Below, piece after piece: positions 43,201-53,519 of a stretch of 64,000 nt of DNA; the first letter of the stretch is position 1; every line of letters begins with the position of its first letter. The DNA is from Euglena gracilis (taxonomy: Eukaryota > Euglenida > Euglenophyceae > Euglenales): assembly GCA_039621445.1 (NCBI GenBank), contig CP154954.1:73102308-73166307 (forward strand). The letters are read 5' to 3'. Position numbers and translations under genes: made by a program. Below the pieces are notes generated by a model. That model had not been told where the DNA came from, did not search any database, and saw nothing but the letters and a program-made list of their open reading frames with translations.

Positions 43201-43411
43201 AGGGGCGCCCGCTCAAGGTATCTCGCTGCTGTTCGATGGGCGAAGTTGAATGATGAGACTGTTCCTGAGCCGCCTGCAGGGCTGCAGCTTTTGAAGCCCC
43301 GGGTGAAGAAAGAAAAGAAGGTCTATGACTACAAGAAAGCAAAGGCCGAGAGAGCAGCAACAAAAGACCAGGGGTTGAGAGGCGTTGCTCTCCATGTGGG
43401 ACCCTCTTGAG
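43201..43411 (+). CDS. Candidate terminal exon, basic protein of unknown family
   Basis: Just after an acceptor-like 'gcccgtgtcacag' the frame reads ARSRYLAAVRWAKLNDETVP, then EPPAGLQLLKPRVKKEKKVY and DYKKAKAERAATKDQGLRG, ending at a TGA at 43409-43411. Lys/Arg-rich helical composition resembles nucleolar or ribosome-associated tails, but I cannot assign a family. No ATG lies in frame, so it must be joined to an upstream exon I did not find. The opposite strand is also open here, so the strand rests on composition and the acceptor. Confidence 0.4.
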
Positions 43412-43559
43412 GACCGCACCCGAAGGACTGCCCTTAGGGACGGCCAAGGCTGAACTGGGGCTTGAACTGGATTGAAAATTAAAAAACCCCCTTTTTTTGC
43501 TGTTTTGGCCTTCCTCAGGGTTGGTGTTGGTTGAAGAGGTCGGATTTGGTTTTTTTACC

Positions 43560-43760
43560 AACCCCAGGGGTGGGCCCGGAGTGCCTTTGAGTGCCTGCCC
43601 AGGCAGGCACTGCCCCCCCAAAGGGTCAATTTCTTTGAAAATAGGCCCTTTTTGAGCCTTCCAGCGCCTTTAACGCCGGAGTGCCTGCCCAGGCAGGCAC
43701 CCCCCACCCCGGGGTGGGGTCGGCACCCGACTAAAATGCAACCTGGGCTGCCCCCCCCCC
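43560..43760. repeat. Local inverted/direct repeat 'gagtgcctgcccaggcaggc'
   Basis: The palindrome 'gcctgcccaggcaggc' occurs at 43590 and 43683, and again as 'gcctgcctgggcaggc' at 49017. C/G runs next to each. Confidence 0.85.
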
Positions 43761-44284
43761 CCCCGGCGTGGGGTCCCTTCTGGCTAAAGAAAACCCCTGC
43801 TGTGGACACACTCGTGTCGGGCCAATTTTAAGGTTGAAAATCAGGCTATTGCTTAAGGACCTGGGGGGGGGAGGCCGGCCATTTGCTAGACACTGGAAAA
43901 AATGGACAAGGTGGACCCCCCAGGAGGCGGGGAACTTTTCCTTGGTGCTGTGCACCGAGGTGGAAATAACGTTTATAATTCTTGGGCTGATTTTCCAAAA
44001 AAAATCCCAAAAAATGGCCAAAAAATGGGCATTTTTGGCCAGTTTTGGGGTCCAAAAAAAAGTTTGGCGCTTCGCGCTGGTCAGCAGGAAAAAAAATCCA
44101 TTGGCTGGCCCTGCTTTCAGACCCCCCCCCCCCAGGGGAGAGGTCTGCTAGAATTTCTGCTTGCCAAATCTGGACAAGCTGCAGTCCCCCCCCCCCTGGA
44201 GCACTGTGAACCCTTAAGCAATTGACAGTTGAAAATAGAACAACAAAGAGGGGGGATTGAGGTTCATTTGCCACTTACCCCCCC

Positions 44285-44692
44285 CCCCCCCTAGTCGTAC
44301 GACCACCCCTCATCTATGACCACCCCCCGGTCACAGGTTGCAGGTCATGGGGGTGTTATGACCACCCCCCCCGGTCACAGGTTGCAGGTTGCGAAAAAAT
44401 TTAACCCCCCAAAATAAGTCCCCCCCCTGGCCGGTCCGAGCAAAAATCCATGAAATGGACCCCCCCAAAATAAGGTCCCCCCTGCCGGCGCGAAGCGCCG
44501 GATTTTTGAAAAATGGGACATTTTGGGGGGGTAAAAAATGCCATTTTGGGACAGTTTTCACACACACCTACGACCGCCCCCTCATCTATGACCACCCCCC
44601 GGTCACAGGTTGCAGGTTAGGGGGGTGTTATGACCACCCCCCCCCCGGTCACAGGTTGCAGGAACCCGGTCATACGACTAGGGGGGGGGGTA
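44285..44692. mobile_element. TIR element with CTAGTCGTACGACC ends
   Basis: The left end, a C run then CTAGTCGTACGACCACCCC, faces the right end GGTCATACGACTAG then a G run. The inside has three or four copies of 'ccccggtcacaggttgcagg' and a GCGAAGCGC hairpin (44487). A remnant 'ctggtcaggggttgtagga' is at 47253. No transposase. Confidence 0.7.
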
Positions 44693-45044
44693 CAAGAGAA
44701 AACCAACTCACAACTCATTTTCCACTTTTTTTGAGGCAGGGCCAGCAGGAAAAAGGGTGCTGGCTGGACCTGGGAGGGGTCCGGTCACTGGCAGCTGGAC
44801 TATGCTTTCCAATCAATCCAGCATGCGTGAAAAAACTGGCGATATTTTTCCCGGAGGCCCGAAAAAAATAAGGATTCTGCTCCCATCCGGCCGCTGGGGA
44901 TAGATTTGAAGTAACCTGGGGGGATGGAATTCCCAATCATTTGCGCCACCACACCACGCCACACAGCAAACTGGGCCAGAAGCGAAGTCAGCGCCGGAAA
45001 CAAGGCCAGAAACAGAGAAGCTTTAGTGCAGCACCTCCCAGCCT

Positions 45045-45295
45045 GATTGCAGACCAGGCTTCTTTTTAAGATACCTGACCCCCCCCCCCCCCCGGGGGGG
45101 GGTGGGTGGGTCCGGGCCGCCCCCCCCCCCCGGGGGGGGGGGGCTCCCGCGCCGGAGGCGCTGGGTATACCTTTTTGGCGCGAAGCGCCGAAAATTTTTG
45201 AAAATTGCCTTTAACGGGCCCGATTTTGGGGGGGGGTCCCCGCCCCCCCCCAAAATCTTCGGGGGTCTTAAAAAGAAGCCTGTTGCAGACCCCCC
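45045..45295. mobile_element. Inverted-repeat element containing the 7692-7849 family
   Basis: 'attgcagaccaggcttcttt' + 'ttaag' at the left faces 'cttaaaaagaagcctgttgc' + 'agacc' at the right. Inside are C/G-run palindromes and the CGCGAAGCGCCG hairpin. The copy at 7692 has the left end only. Confidence 0.75.
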
Positions 45296-45789
45296 CCCCC
45301 CCGGAGCCTGCTGAAGTTTGGGCCAGCCTATGGGACCCCCCCCCCCCTCCAGTAGGAAGAAAAACACAAAATGGAAGTTTGAAGCCCCAGTGAATGTTGG
45401 GTCAGACAATTATCGGGAGTTGCTCCGAAGGAAGGCCCAGAAGCGGAGTGCAGTGCCAAGCCTTTAACCAGACAGAAGCTAAAGTGCATCTAAGGGGGCC
45501 CCTGTAGTTGGCTTGTTTTGGCCGTGATAATGCATTTTCTTTTTTTTTGCTCAAAATTCAAAAAATTTCCAGGATTGATTTTTTAAGGTTTTCTTCAGGT
45601 TTTTTCAGGTGCCTTAAAAATCACGGCTGCCTCCGCAGTCACCTTGCGATTTTCTATTTTGCTCCTGTGAGCCGCACGTGCCAGGGCCATCCCGGCTGTG
45701 CAGAGCTGGTGGGTGTGGCCCCCCCAGGCGTCAATGAAAACACGCGTCTGGCAGTTGTCCCCCTCTTTCAACGCCAAGGCTGGCCACAG

Positions 45790-45981
45790 GCAGTCCCCCC
45801 AAGCCCTGGGGCCGCGGCGGCCGCTGCGGCCGAGCCGGCGACAATCGCCATGGCCATCTCGCACGGGAAGCGGGTCCCCCGCCTGGGCCGGCCCGCGGAC
45901 CAGCGGAAGGCGCTGCTGAGGAGCCTGACCACGGAGCTCATCCGCCACGGCCGCATTATGACCACCATGGTCAAGGCCAAG
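45790..45981 (+). CDS. Plastid ribosomal protein bL17, exon 1 of the visible part
   Basis: bL17 belongs to the large ribosomal subunit near the exit tunnel; this nuclear copy probably serves the plastid. After an acceptor-like 'ggctggccacag' the frame gives an Ala-rich leader ([14 protein letters not shown]), then the family start at ATG 45850: [20 protein letters not shown] then [20 protein letters not shown] and VKAK. HGKR..KLGRP..QRKALLR is the bL17 signature. It ends at a complete Lys codon before gtgcgtgtg (phase 0). The leader may be part of a transit peptide whose beginning lies upstream in the same frame or in another exon. Confidence 0.9.
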
Positions 45982-46134
45982 GTGCGTGTGCGTCGACAGG
46001 AGCCTGGGAATTATTTTGGTCCCCTGTTAATTGGATTTTGGGCGGGAAACCTGAGGGGGGGGTCTATTCAAAACGGGTTATTTGGGGGCGGGGCTTCAAA
46101 TTGGGGGATTAACTCCCCCCCTAAAGAAGCACGG

Positions 46135-46335
46135 GTGCGCTTATAGGGGACCGCCGCCCCCTGGCGGCAGGGGGTGCGCTTCTATTTGGACCCTACCTGC
46201 ACGATTTTTGTTCATTTCCTTTGGAAGTCCCTTCAAAATGGGGGGTGTGCTTGTAGCGGACCGCCGCCTTCGGCGGCGGGGGGTGCGCTTTTATTTGGAC
46301 CCTGCGCTTGTAGCGGCCCCGTGCTTCTATTAGGG
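46135..46335. repeat. Short tandem repeat with TTCG palindrome
   Basis: Three units of 'gtgcgcttctatttggaccc' or 'gggtgcgcttttatttggac' with 'gaccgccgcc-ttcg-gcggcgg' between. Confidence 0.85.
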
Positions 46336-46364
46336 GGGGGTTACACATAAATAATACACACACA

Positions 46365-46408
<44 letters not shown>

Positions 46409-46619
46409 ACATGCGAAACATGCACAAAGAATATGTTAAAATTTTTGAATTTCTCCGGTGTCGCCCCACCCCCCCCCCCCCAGCCTGTCCAGCACATACA
46501 ACTGACAATCGGCCAAACAAATGGAGCGCCATTCCACCCTTTGGCTGAGGAAAAAAGGTGTACCCAAAACCTCCCTGGGTTTTCCGAGATGTGACCGAAT
46601 AGTGGACCCCCCCTCCCAA

Positions 46620-46881
46620 ATGGCACCTTCGGGTTTCCCCCCTCCTAAGGGGGTCAAAATAGTTTTTTTTGTGTCAATGATGGAGTAGGGTTAGGGGCGC
46701 GATTTAGGGTTAGGGTTAGGCCTCACTTATAGACGGGTGTTAGGTGTACAAGTTAGGTATAAAGTTAGGCCGAAATCGTAACCCTAACCCCACTCCATCA
46801 TTAACGCAAAGAAAACTTTTACTGCCCCCTTGAGCTACTACTTGGACCCCCCCCCGGGGGGCAAGTAGTAGCTTGCTGCCA
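46620..46881. mobile_element. GGCA-ended foldback element in bL17 intron 1 (a)
   Basis: Left: GGCACCTTCGGGTTTCCCCC ... 'aatgatggagtagggttagg'. Right, reverse-complemented: GGCAGCAAGCTACTACTTGC, C/G-run hairpin, then 'gcgttaatgatggagtgggg' and 'ttaggg'. The inner arms match over about 25 bp; the outer arms are diverged. Core 46698-46775 holds telomere-like 'tttagggttagggttagg'. TA microsatellite begins at the right end. Confidence 0.75.
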
Positions 46882-46918
46882 TATATATATATATATACAT
46901 ATATATGTATGGAAATGG

Positions 46919-47198
46919 CAGCCTCCCACTAAACGGCCCCCCCCGGGGGGGGCGGATAGTGGGATCAGGGGGCGGCAATTTTTTTTTGCGTTAATGATGG
47001 AATAGGGTTAGGGTTAAGATTTAGGGTTAGGGTTAGGCTAACTTATGGATTAGGGTTAGGTGCGCAACTTAGGCCTGAAGTTAGGCCGAACTCGCGCACC
47101 TAACCCTAATCCATCATTAACGCAAAAAAAAATTTTGCCGCCCCCGGATCCCATTATCCACCCCCCCCGGGGGGGCCGTTTAGTGGGAGGCTGCCATA
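46919..47198. mobile_element. GGCA-ended foldback element in bL17 intron 1 (b)
   Basis: Both ends read inward GGCAGCCTCCCACTAAACGG, then C-run/G-run, 'gatagtgggatc' (left) or 'gataatgggatc' (right), 'gggggcggcaa', a T run, 'gcgttaatgatgga' and 'tagggttagg'. Arms are about 105 bp and nearly identical. TA-rich repeats touch both ends (46880-46912 and 47197-47240). The core has 'gatttagggttagggttagg'. The best preserved member of its class here. Confidence 0.9.
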
Positions 47199-47438
47199 TA
47201 TATATGTATGTATTATATTATATTGTATATATTATATATACCGACCCCCCCCCCCTGGTCAGGGGTTGTAGGAACCTGGTCAGGAGGGTGGCAAGGGAGG
47301 GTGACAATTGTGTCAACAGCGCATTCTTGAAACCCTGTCAAGCCTTGGACAAGGGGAAGGGGAGGAACGTTCCCTCGCTATTTTTTGGTCCGCATTGTTG
47401 GGTTTTTTTCCATCCCTGACCAATTTTTTCCATTGCAG

Positions 47439-47623
47439 GCGCTCCGCAAGCATGTCGACCACATGATCACCCTGGCGAAGGGCGGGTCTTTGCACGAGCG
47501 GCGGCAGGCCCTGGCATACATCTACGACAAGGATCTGGTGAAGACCCTGTTTGAGCAGGTTCCGGATCGCTACTCTGCCCGAGAAGGAGGGTACACCCGG
47601 ATCCAACGGACGATGCCGCGGAA
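47439..47623 (+). CDS. Plastid ribosomal protein bL17, exon 2
   Basis: Reads [20 protein letters not shown] then [20 protein letters not shown] and [21 protein letters not shown]. The blocks D.MITLAK.GSLH.RRQAL and GGYTRI.RT are diagnostic for bL17. It ends with two bases of a Lys codon (phase 2), then the donor gtatgtcc. Confidence 0.93.
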
Positions 47624-50204
47624 GTATGTCCTAACGCACTGCTTTTGGGGTCAGCACCACATTGCAGTAAACTGGCCGAATCTAGATTTGGGTGTGAACC
47701 GATGAAACGTGTTGTTTAAGGGAGAAATTGAAGCAACAAAATCCACCCCCCCCCACATTTTGGTTGAGGCCTCAAAATGTTTCCAAAATTTTCACCATGG
47801 AGATTGTGGAGAATCGTGTAGTTTTTTTTCTCCACGATGCTTGTGAATTCCAAGATTTTCGAAATTCAGATTTTTGTGTTGGCCCCCAACAACACCATCG
47901 CTTTGTGCTGCAAGGCATAGTTTCCACGCATAAAGGCTATTATGCACAGGTCCGATTGCGCTGAGCGATTCCGGTCCCCTGTCTGCCTTTATACAAACCC
48001 GAACTCCGGTCTGGGGTGCCTCGGTCTTCAACGAAGTGCTTTTCTGGCAGAACGGGGGGTCCCAGCAAATGTAGAATCATAACTTTTGGTTACCTCAGCC
48101 TCCACGGAGGCTCCACGTTGGCTGGTTACCTCCACGGAACCTCCGCGGAGGCTGGTTACCTTGGAGGCTCCGCAGAGGCAACGAATTTTGTTCGTGGGCC
48201 ACGTCTGAAAAAAAAAGAAAAACGTTTTACGGGTTGACGCCAACCCCCCCCCCCCCCACACCCCTCCCCACTGCCCCCACACCAATGCCCAGAGGAAGAG
48301 GAATTTTCTTTTAATTTTTTGACCCCCAACTCCACAGAAGTTTTTTCCCCATTTTGCCACATATCCCTTTTAATTTTTTAATTTTGGTTAGACTCCAACA
48401 CCGCCCACATCCCCACAAAAAAAAGCAAAAAAATTTCCCCGCCAAATTTTTCAAAACCATATCCATTTTCCTCAAAAACAACATGTCTGCCTGATTTTGC
48501 TTTTATCTTTTACCCATTTGCTATTAACGCCATGTCCGTCAAATTTTGTCCACACACAAGGATGTTTGCCATTGGGGAGCGGGGGAGGGGGGAGGTGGGT
48601 CTGGGGGGGGGGGCAGGCAAGGACAGCCACCGGATCCCACCATGATTTTTTTCCCATGCTCAGAGTTTTCTTCTGGATTTATGACCCCAAAGTCTCATGA
48701 ACAACAGTGCGATGCCTGTTGTTTTTTTTTATTAAAAAAAGATCCTTTCCTTCAGGCCAAAAAAGTTGCAGGGTATGATTCGCGATGGCACATATTTGGC
48801 GACCATTGGGGTGGATGAAACCGACGACCCTAGGGTGAACAATGAGTACATCACATCATGTGGCGATCCCGGTAATTCGGTAACCCAGACCGCGCACCTG
48901 TTTAGGTGGGGGGGGTGTCCCCCCCACCCCCCCCCCCCCTCCTGGCCCGCCGGGGGGGGGGGGCCGGGCCACCCCCCCCCACCTGTCCTTATATCGAACC
49001 CTAGGGGGGGGGGGGTGCCTGCCTGGGCAGGCACTCACAGGCGCTCCGGACCCTCCTCCCCCCCGGGGTTGGTAAAAAACAGCCTGGTCCCGACCCGAGG
49101 GGGGCAGTATTATTTGGGGGGGGTATTATTTCCCAAAAATTTTCGAAATTTTTTGAAGTCCCGTAGGAGCCAAAATAGCCCCAAAAGGAGCCAAAACCCC
49201 CCTTTCGGGGCATTTTTTTTGTATTTTCTCCTGAATTTTTTTTAGAGGTCAGATGATCCAGAAAAATCGATTTTTTTCGTAATTTGTTGTCAGAGATTTT
49301 CGAAATTTTTTGAAGTCCCGTAGGAGCCAAAATAGCCCCAAAAGGAGCCAAAACCCCCCTTTCGGGGCATTTTTTTTGTATTTTCTCCTGAATTTTTTTT
49401 AGAGGTCAGATGATCCAGAAAAATCGATTTTTTTCGTAATTTGTTGTCAGAGATTGTGATTTTTACCAACATTTTCAGGTCAAAATCCGGGCCTTCGGCC
49501 CGAAATCGGGGGGGGGTATTATTTCGGTTGCCAAAGTCAGACCCCGAGGGGGGGGGGTTTGGGGGAAGGGTTTGCAATTCTTGGATAATTTTGGTGCAAT
49601 TCTGGCTGAATAAATTCATTTTCGGTTTCGTTTTAAGCTCTACGTTGCCTCCCGTCACTTTTTTGTGTGTCTGTGCAAATGGGAATCTGTCAGGTTCGGA
49701 AGCGGATGATCTGCCACAGAATGCAGTCACCATGCTTGACATTGAACAATGTTTCTCTTTGTTACACAAAACAAACTAATTCCCGTTCATTTCCAAGTTC
49801 ACAACATGCTCTGGCAAAGCTGGTCACCTCAGGCTCCTCAGAGCCTCCTCGGGGCCTCCGCGGAGGCTGGTTACCTTGAGGCTCCGCGGACCAAAAAGTT
49901 GGGATCGCTGTACGGGAATCTCCGTAACGCTGTGTGGTGGGTTCAGGTGAGGGGAAGGCCTGCTCGGTGGGGGGGGGGTCGGACCCCCACCCACCATGGC
50001 ATCAGCGATAACAAAAAAGCGCCAAGGCGTCAAAGGATAATTTTGACCAAAAAATTGGTGTTCCCAGAAATGCGGGTAGGCCTGATGCAGGCCTGTTTTC
50101 TGGGGGAGCCTCCGCAACTATGTGGACGGGCGGACGGGCGGATGGACGGATGGATGGATGGATGGACATTAAAAATTTGCATATTTTTGTTTTCTCCTCC
50201 TCAG
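47624..50204 (+). other. bL17 intron 2, 2581 nt, GT-AG
   Basis: Starts gtatgtcctaac and ends tttgttttctcctcctcag. Both ends are assigned because the exon at 50205 supplies the exact family C-terminus. The intron carries C/G-run palindromes (48900-49020), a perfect 157-bp tandem duplication (49141-49454), 'gaggctggttacct' direct repeats (48105-48180, 49850-49890) and a GGAT microsatellite just before the acceptor (50140-50165). A coding-like patch at 48766-48890 (RDGTYLATIGVDETDDPRVN) is unexplained. Confidence 0.85.
49141..49454. repeat. Perfect tandem duplication, 2 x 157 bp
   Basis: 49141-49297 is repeated base for base at 49298-49454 as far as I can read, so it is recent or an assembly duplication. 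Lies in bL17 intron 2; the unit has no coding content. Confidence 0.92.
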
Positions 50205-50244
50205 GGGTGATTGTGCAAGCATGTGCTACATCGAGCTTGTGTGA
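50205..50244 (+). CDS. Plastid ribosomal protein bL17, exon 3 and stop
   Basis: Completes the Lys codon and reads (K)GDCASMCYIELV then TGA at 50242-50244. The bL17 family ends RGDNA.MA.IELV, so this 40-nt exon is the true C-terminus, 2.6 kb downstream of exon 2. From the ATG at 45850 the spliced protein is 118 residues, the normal length of bL17. Confidence 0.9.
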
Positions 50245-50409
50245 CCCTGATGGCCCGTTTACGCAACAGTACACCATCGCCAGGTGTACCCGGGATGGGC
50301 AGCGGCTGCATTTCCCCTGTGACCAGCACCACATGCATGATGTTCTCAATGGGAACAGAAAACTGTGCTTGCGAAGGCTTTTGTTCAAAGAAATATTGCA
50401 AAAGTAGTA

Positions 50410-50560
50410 TTTCTGCTGGCCGAGGTCCTTTGAAGACAAATTTTCTTTTACGGGTGGGGGGAAGGTCTTTGTGCTACGCCCTGGGTGTCCTCCCTGGTCG
50501 GTTTTCCTCGAGGGAGTGCGACGCACCTCGGGCTCCGCAATTTCCCTTTTCGGGTCTGTC
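50410..50560. repeat. Dispersed module 'ctttgtgcttcgccctcggt' (copy 1)
   Basis: 'tttgaagacaaattttcttt' + 'tacgggtgggggg' leads into 'cggttttcctcgagggagt' and 'cacctcgggctccgc'. Full sister copy at 51502-51655; related copies at 51240-51400 (first part inverted) and 55800-56065. Confidence 0.85.
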
Positions 50561-50601
50561 CTCCCTTCTGGGGTATTCTCCTGGGCTCTCGGGTATTGGA
50601 C

Positions 50602-50661
50602 CGATGGAGCTCAGATGGAGCTCAGATGGAGCTCAGATGGAGCTCAGATGGAGCTCAGCAA
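50602..50661. repeat. Tandem 11-bp repeat 'atggagctcag'
   Basis: Five back-to-back copies, perfect or nearly so. Confidence 0.95.
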
Positions 50662-50774
50662 TAGCCTACCAGGGAAGAAAAAGCGCGCAGCAGCAAACGA
50701 CAGCTGAACGCGTTTCGAAACTTCGGGCTCCGCATCCCCCCCCGAAGTCAGGTCATGCCTTGTTTCCGGCATTT

Positions 50775-51235
50775 TGATTGCAAAAATGTTTTTGGGAAGG
50801 CTCGAATCCAACTTCGCGAACTCTCTCCATCAACTCTGTTTCAATCTCAGAGTCCTGTTCGGGGGGGGGAAAGACGGAAAACCAAAAATTAAAAATTTAC
50901 ATGCCTCCACAAAACCAAAAATCGTCCTCCGTCAAGTCCGTTTGGCCTTCTCGCGGACTCCCACCGCACAGGACGGGGGGGGGCCAAGAGGGCGCAGCCC
51001 AAGAAGATGGTGGGGCCCTGCTTTCCTGTCCGGCTGCTCTGCTCTGCTGCGGTTGGTGCTCGCGGGGGTGCCTCCTGCTGCGCCGCTGTCTCCGGAGTTT
51101 GCGATGACGAGGCCTCCACCGGCACCTTGGCGAACCTGAACCGCCGTGGCCCTGCCCCCGCCCGCCCTCACGCAGGGTGGCTTTTTGGGGGACTCAGGGG
51201 GTTGCCTGTCTCTTTCTGGTGTGTTTCTGGGTGGG
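50775..51235. other. GC-rich spacer, no gene assigned
   Basis: Several frames are open on both strands because of GC content. None has a motif I recognise. Confidence 0.5.
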
Positions 51236-51659
51236 CGGTTTGGCTGGCTGGTCGTACTCCCTCGAGGAAAACCGACCAGGGAGGAAGGGACATCGAGGGC
51301 GAAGCACAAAGACATTGCGAGGCCATGCCTTGCTCGCCGGCGGTGTTGGTCGGATTGTTTTTGGTGTGCTGGGTTAGGCGGTCCCGCTTAGTGCCGCCTC
51401 GCCGGAGTTGGCTGACGATGCTGCTCCGACTTGGCGACGTGGCTTCTTGCCCCTTGGGGGGGTCCCCCCCCTCTGGGTCCCCTGGCCCCCACTCTCTGAC
51501 CGAGGGCTTTTGAAGACAAATTTTCTTTTACGGGTGGGGGGGTCGGGCTCACAAGGTCTTTGTGCTTCGCCCTTGGTGTCCCTTCCTCCCTTGTCGGTTT
51601 TCCTCGAGGGAGTACGAGACACCTCGGGCTCCCTCACTTTGCCCTTGTGGGGCCAGATT

Positions 51660-52474
51660 GTGCACTGAAATTAAGGGGGGGGCCAGGACATTTTTTAGGG
51701 CACCTTGGGCATCAAGTCTTTGATAATGGGCTGTAAAAGCTTCCACCCCCCTCCACTGGCCAATTTCGCAAACTTCTTTGGCAGAAAGGCCCAATTTTTT
51801 GAGTAAACCAACTCCTGCCCCTCTGGTGGAGTGGGCCCCCCAACACCTGGGGGGTCATCCCATGCTTGGGTAAATTTCTTTGTGTGATAGAAGCAATGGT
51901 ATCTGCACTTATGGCGCTTAAATTGGGTTTTAATGAAGTTAGAAGGGGGCCCCCAGGTCTGACTAATGAACGTGTGGCAGCCACATAAGACATCGTTAAA
52001 TGAAAGGGGCCTTATTTGTGGACATGGGGGAATGGATACTACCCTCACCCACTTGTGAAACTTCTGGCCTTTACACTTAATTTTTATGTAGGGTGCCCTA
52101 CCCAACACACTGGTGGTTTGTTTGATCTGTGCCAAGTCTGAGGACCTATATAAACAGAGGATTCGCGAGCAAAAAATAAGTTGTGTACGCAATGTACAAG
52201 TATCAGTGGGCATTGGGGCCTTGGCCAGCCCCAGGAGGATTGGGAGGGGGTCCCAAAATGTCCCATACTTCTCCAGATTTTTGTTCCAAAGCCTCTTGTA
52301 AGGGGTCAAAACGGTGTGGAATCTTAGCCAACCAAACCCAGGAATCAAAAGCATAGCACTGCATGCATTACGGGCTTGGGCCTTGGAAAATTGGAATAAT
52401 TGTGTTAAAGCGTCGGCCACTTGGTCTGTGGTGGCTTCAGGGGGGGCACCCCCGTTTCCTACAAAATTACCCAC
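51660..52474 (-). pseudogene. DIRS-type tyrosine recombinase (YR), frameshifted
   Basis: The N-terminal part has LCLYRSSDLAQIKQ, matching the first catalytic Arg box (R-S-S-D-L). After shifts, other frames give ISADTIASITQRNLPKHG, then HSTRGAGVGLLKKLGLSAKE (HSTR at 51833-51822 is the H-x-x-R box), EIGQWRGVEAFTAHYQRL (Trp at about 51755; catalytic Tyr codon at 51723-51725). All core residues I would expect are present, but in three frames. HSTRGA and W...HY are typical of DIRS and related recombinases. It would integrate circular DNA copies of the element. Confidence 0.8.
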
Positions 52475-52499
52475 AGAAGTTAAAAATCACTCTGATCAC

Positions 52500-53460
52500 G
52501 TTTTAAACTGGGGTTTCTCCCCAGGAAATCGTTAATGGTTTTAACCTGAATTTGTTTCCCCTCCAATATTTGCCTGAGCAAATCATGCAAAACAGGGGCC
52601 ACCTGGGGAGTGGCATTTGTTCCCCCATGCAATTGGTGAACATGCTCCTGTAGGGGGTGATTTTCAGGCAGGGGGTCCCTGGAATTTTCAATGTTATTAA
52701 TTGGGGCCACCAGGTGGCTGAATCCCAGTAGGGGGTGACCATCAAAACTTTGGTCTGGGGAAACATTTTCAACCTGGGCAGAAAATTTTGAATTATTGAC
52801 CGGGCGGGGTTGGCATAAAGATCCTCCATGTTGTCCAGTGGACATTGTAATGCATTTACTGCTGTGGCTTCCCAGTAGGGCCATCTGGCCACAAATTTGG
52901 GCAGTTTTTTGTTGCCTGGGGAGGCAAAATAAATATGTTTCCAAGTGTATGAAGTTTTGGAAATGCTGTTTTAGCCAGTGAAAAAGTGGGGGGTCTAAAG
53001 GGTAATCCCCCCTGTCCATTTCCCATCTGCTTATGGGGTCTGCCAGGCAGCCTTTTGAAGGCACCCAGCTGACTTGGAGGTTTACCTGTTTTTCCATGGA
53101 CCATTCGAAAAATGGTCTTAGTATTCTGTTGAAGGGGTCCTTTCTCCCCCCCCCCCCTTTGTCAGGTAATAGTAAATTACCTGGTTGTCTACGGACAAAG
53201 AAACTGTTTCCCCAGGTTTGCTCAAACTTTTCACGGTGCTGATTGCTGCACTGAGCTCCGTTACATTTATGTGTAAAATGCAGTCCTTTCTCCAAATTCC
53301 TGCACAATTTATCCTGTGTGGATGTCCAGCCCCCCCCCCCCCCCCGGCATGGGTGCTGCTGTCTGAGTGTAAAGTTTGCGGACCGGCCGCTGCTGTTTCC
53401 GCTGCCACTATTACAACTGTTGTTTTGTATATTAGCGAACTGCACAGCGAATTCAGCAAC
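52500..53460 (-). pseudogene. DIRS-type RNase H and linker, frameshifted
   Basis: One frame gives TLHSDSSTHAG and LHINVTELSAAISTVKSLSK and SLSVDNQVIYYYLTKGGG. A slip in the G run moves to RKDPFNRILRPFFEWSMEK, VSWVPSKGCLADPISRWEMD and RGDYPLDPPLF. Asp of HSDSST, Glu of TELSA, Asp of SVDN and Asp of LADPISR are the four acidic residues of the RNase H active site, all kept. Further on AVNALQCPLDN and FLPRLKMFPQTKVLMVTPYW match the segment that lies between RNase H and recombinase in DIRS-like elements. Confidence 0.8.
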
Positions 53461-53519
53461 CGATTTTAACTGTTTTCACTGTTAGAAGGCTCCCTGTCTT
53501 TTTACCTGCGTTTCAATTC

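Larger units (their letters stand above)
45982..47438 (+). other. bL17 intron 1, 1457 nt, GT-AG
   Basis: Starts gtgcgtgtgc and ends accaattttttccattgcag. Removing it joins MVKAK to [16 protein letters not shown], as in the family. Contains a GTCCGCCGCC minisatellite (46140-46320), a CA/TG microsatellite (46355-46410) and two GGCA-ended elements (46620-46881, 46919-47198). Confidence 0.9.

Noticed and set aside
44800-45010. Possible ribosomal protein exon (Lys/Arg/Gln-rich patch HSKLGQKRSQRRKQGQKQ)
   Set aside because: Considered as a small plastid ribosomal protein, but the family signature is absent and the frame is short.
46690-47080. Telomere or chromosome end
   Set aside because: TTAGGG/TTTAGGG words come in twos and threes inside hairpin cores with opposite copies on the other arm; they are internal to elements, not an array.
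47624-48760. Nearer end for bL17 exon 3
   Set aside because: Checked for a GD.A...IELV end soon after exon 2; none is present before 50205, where the match is exact.
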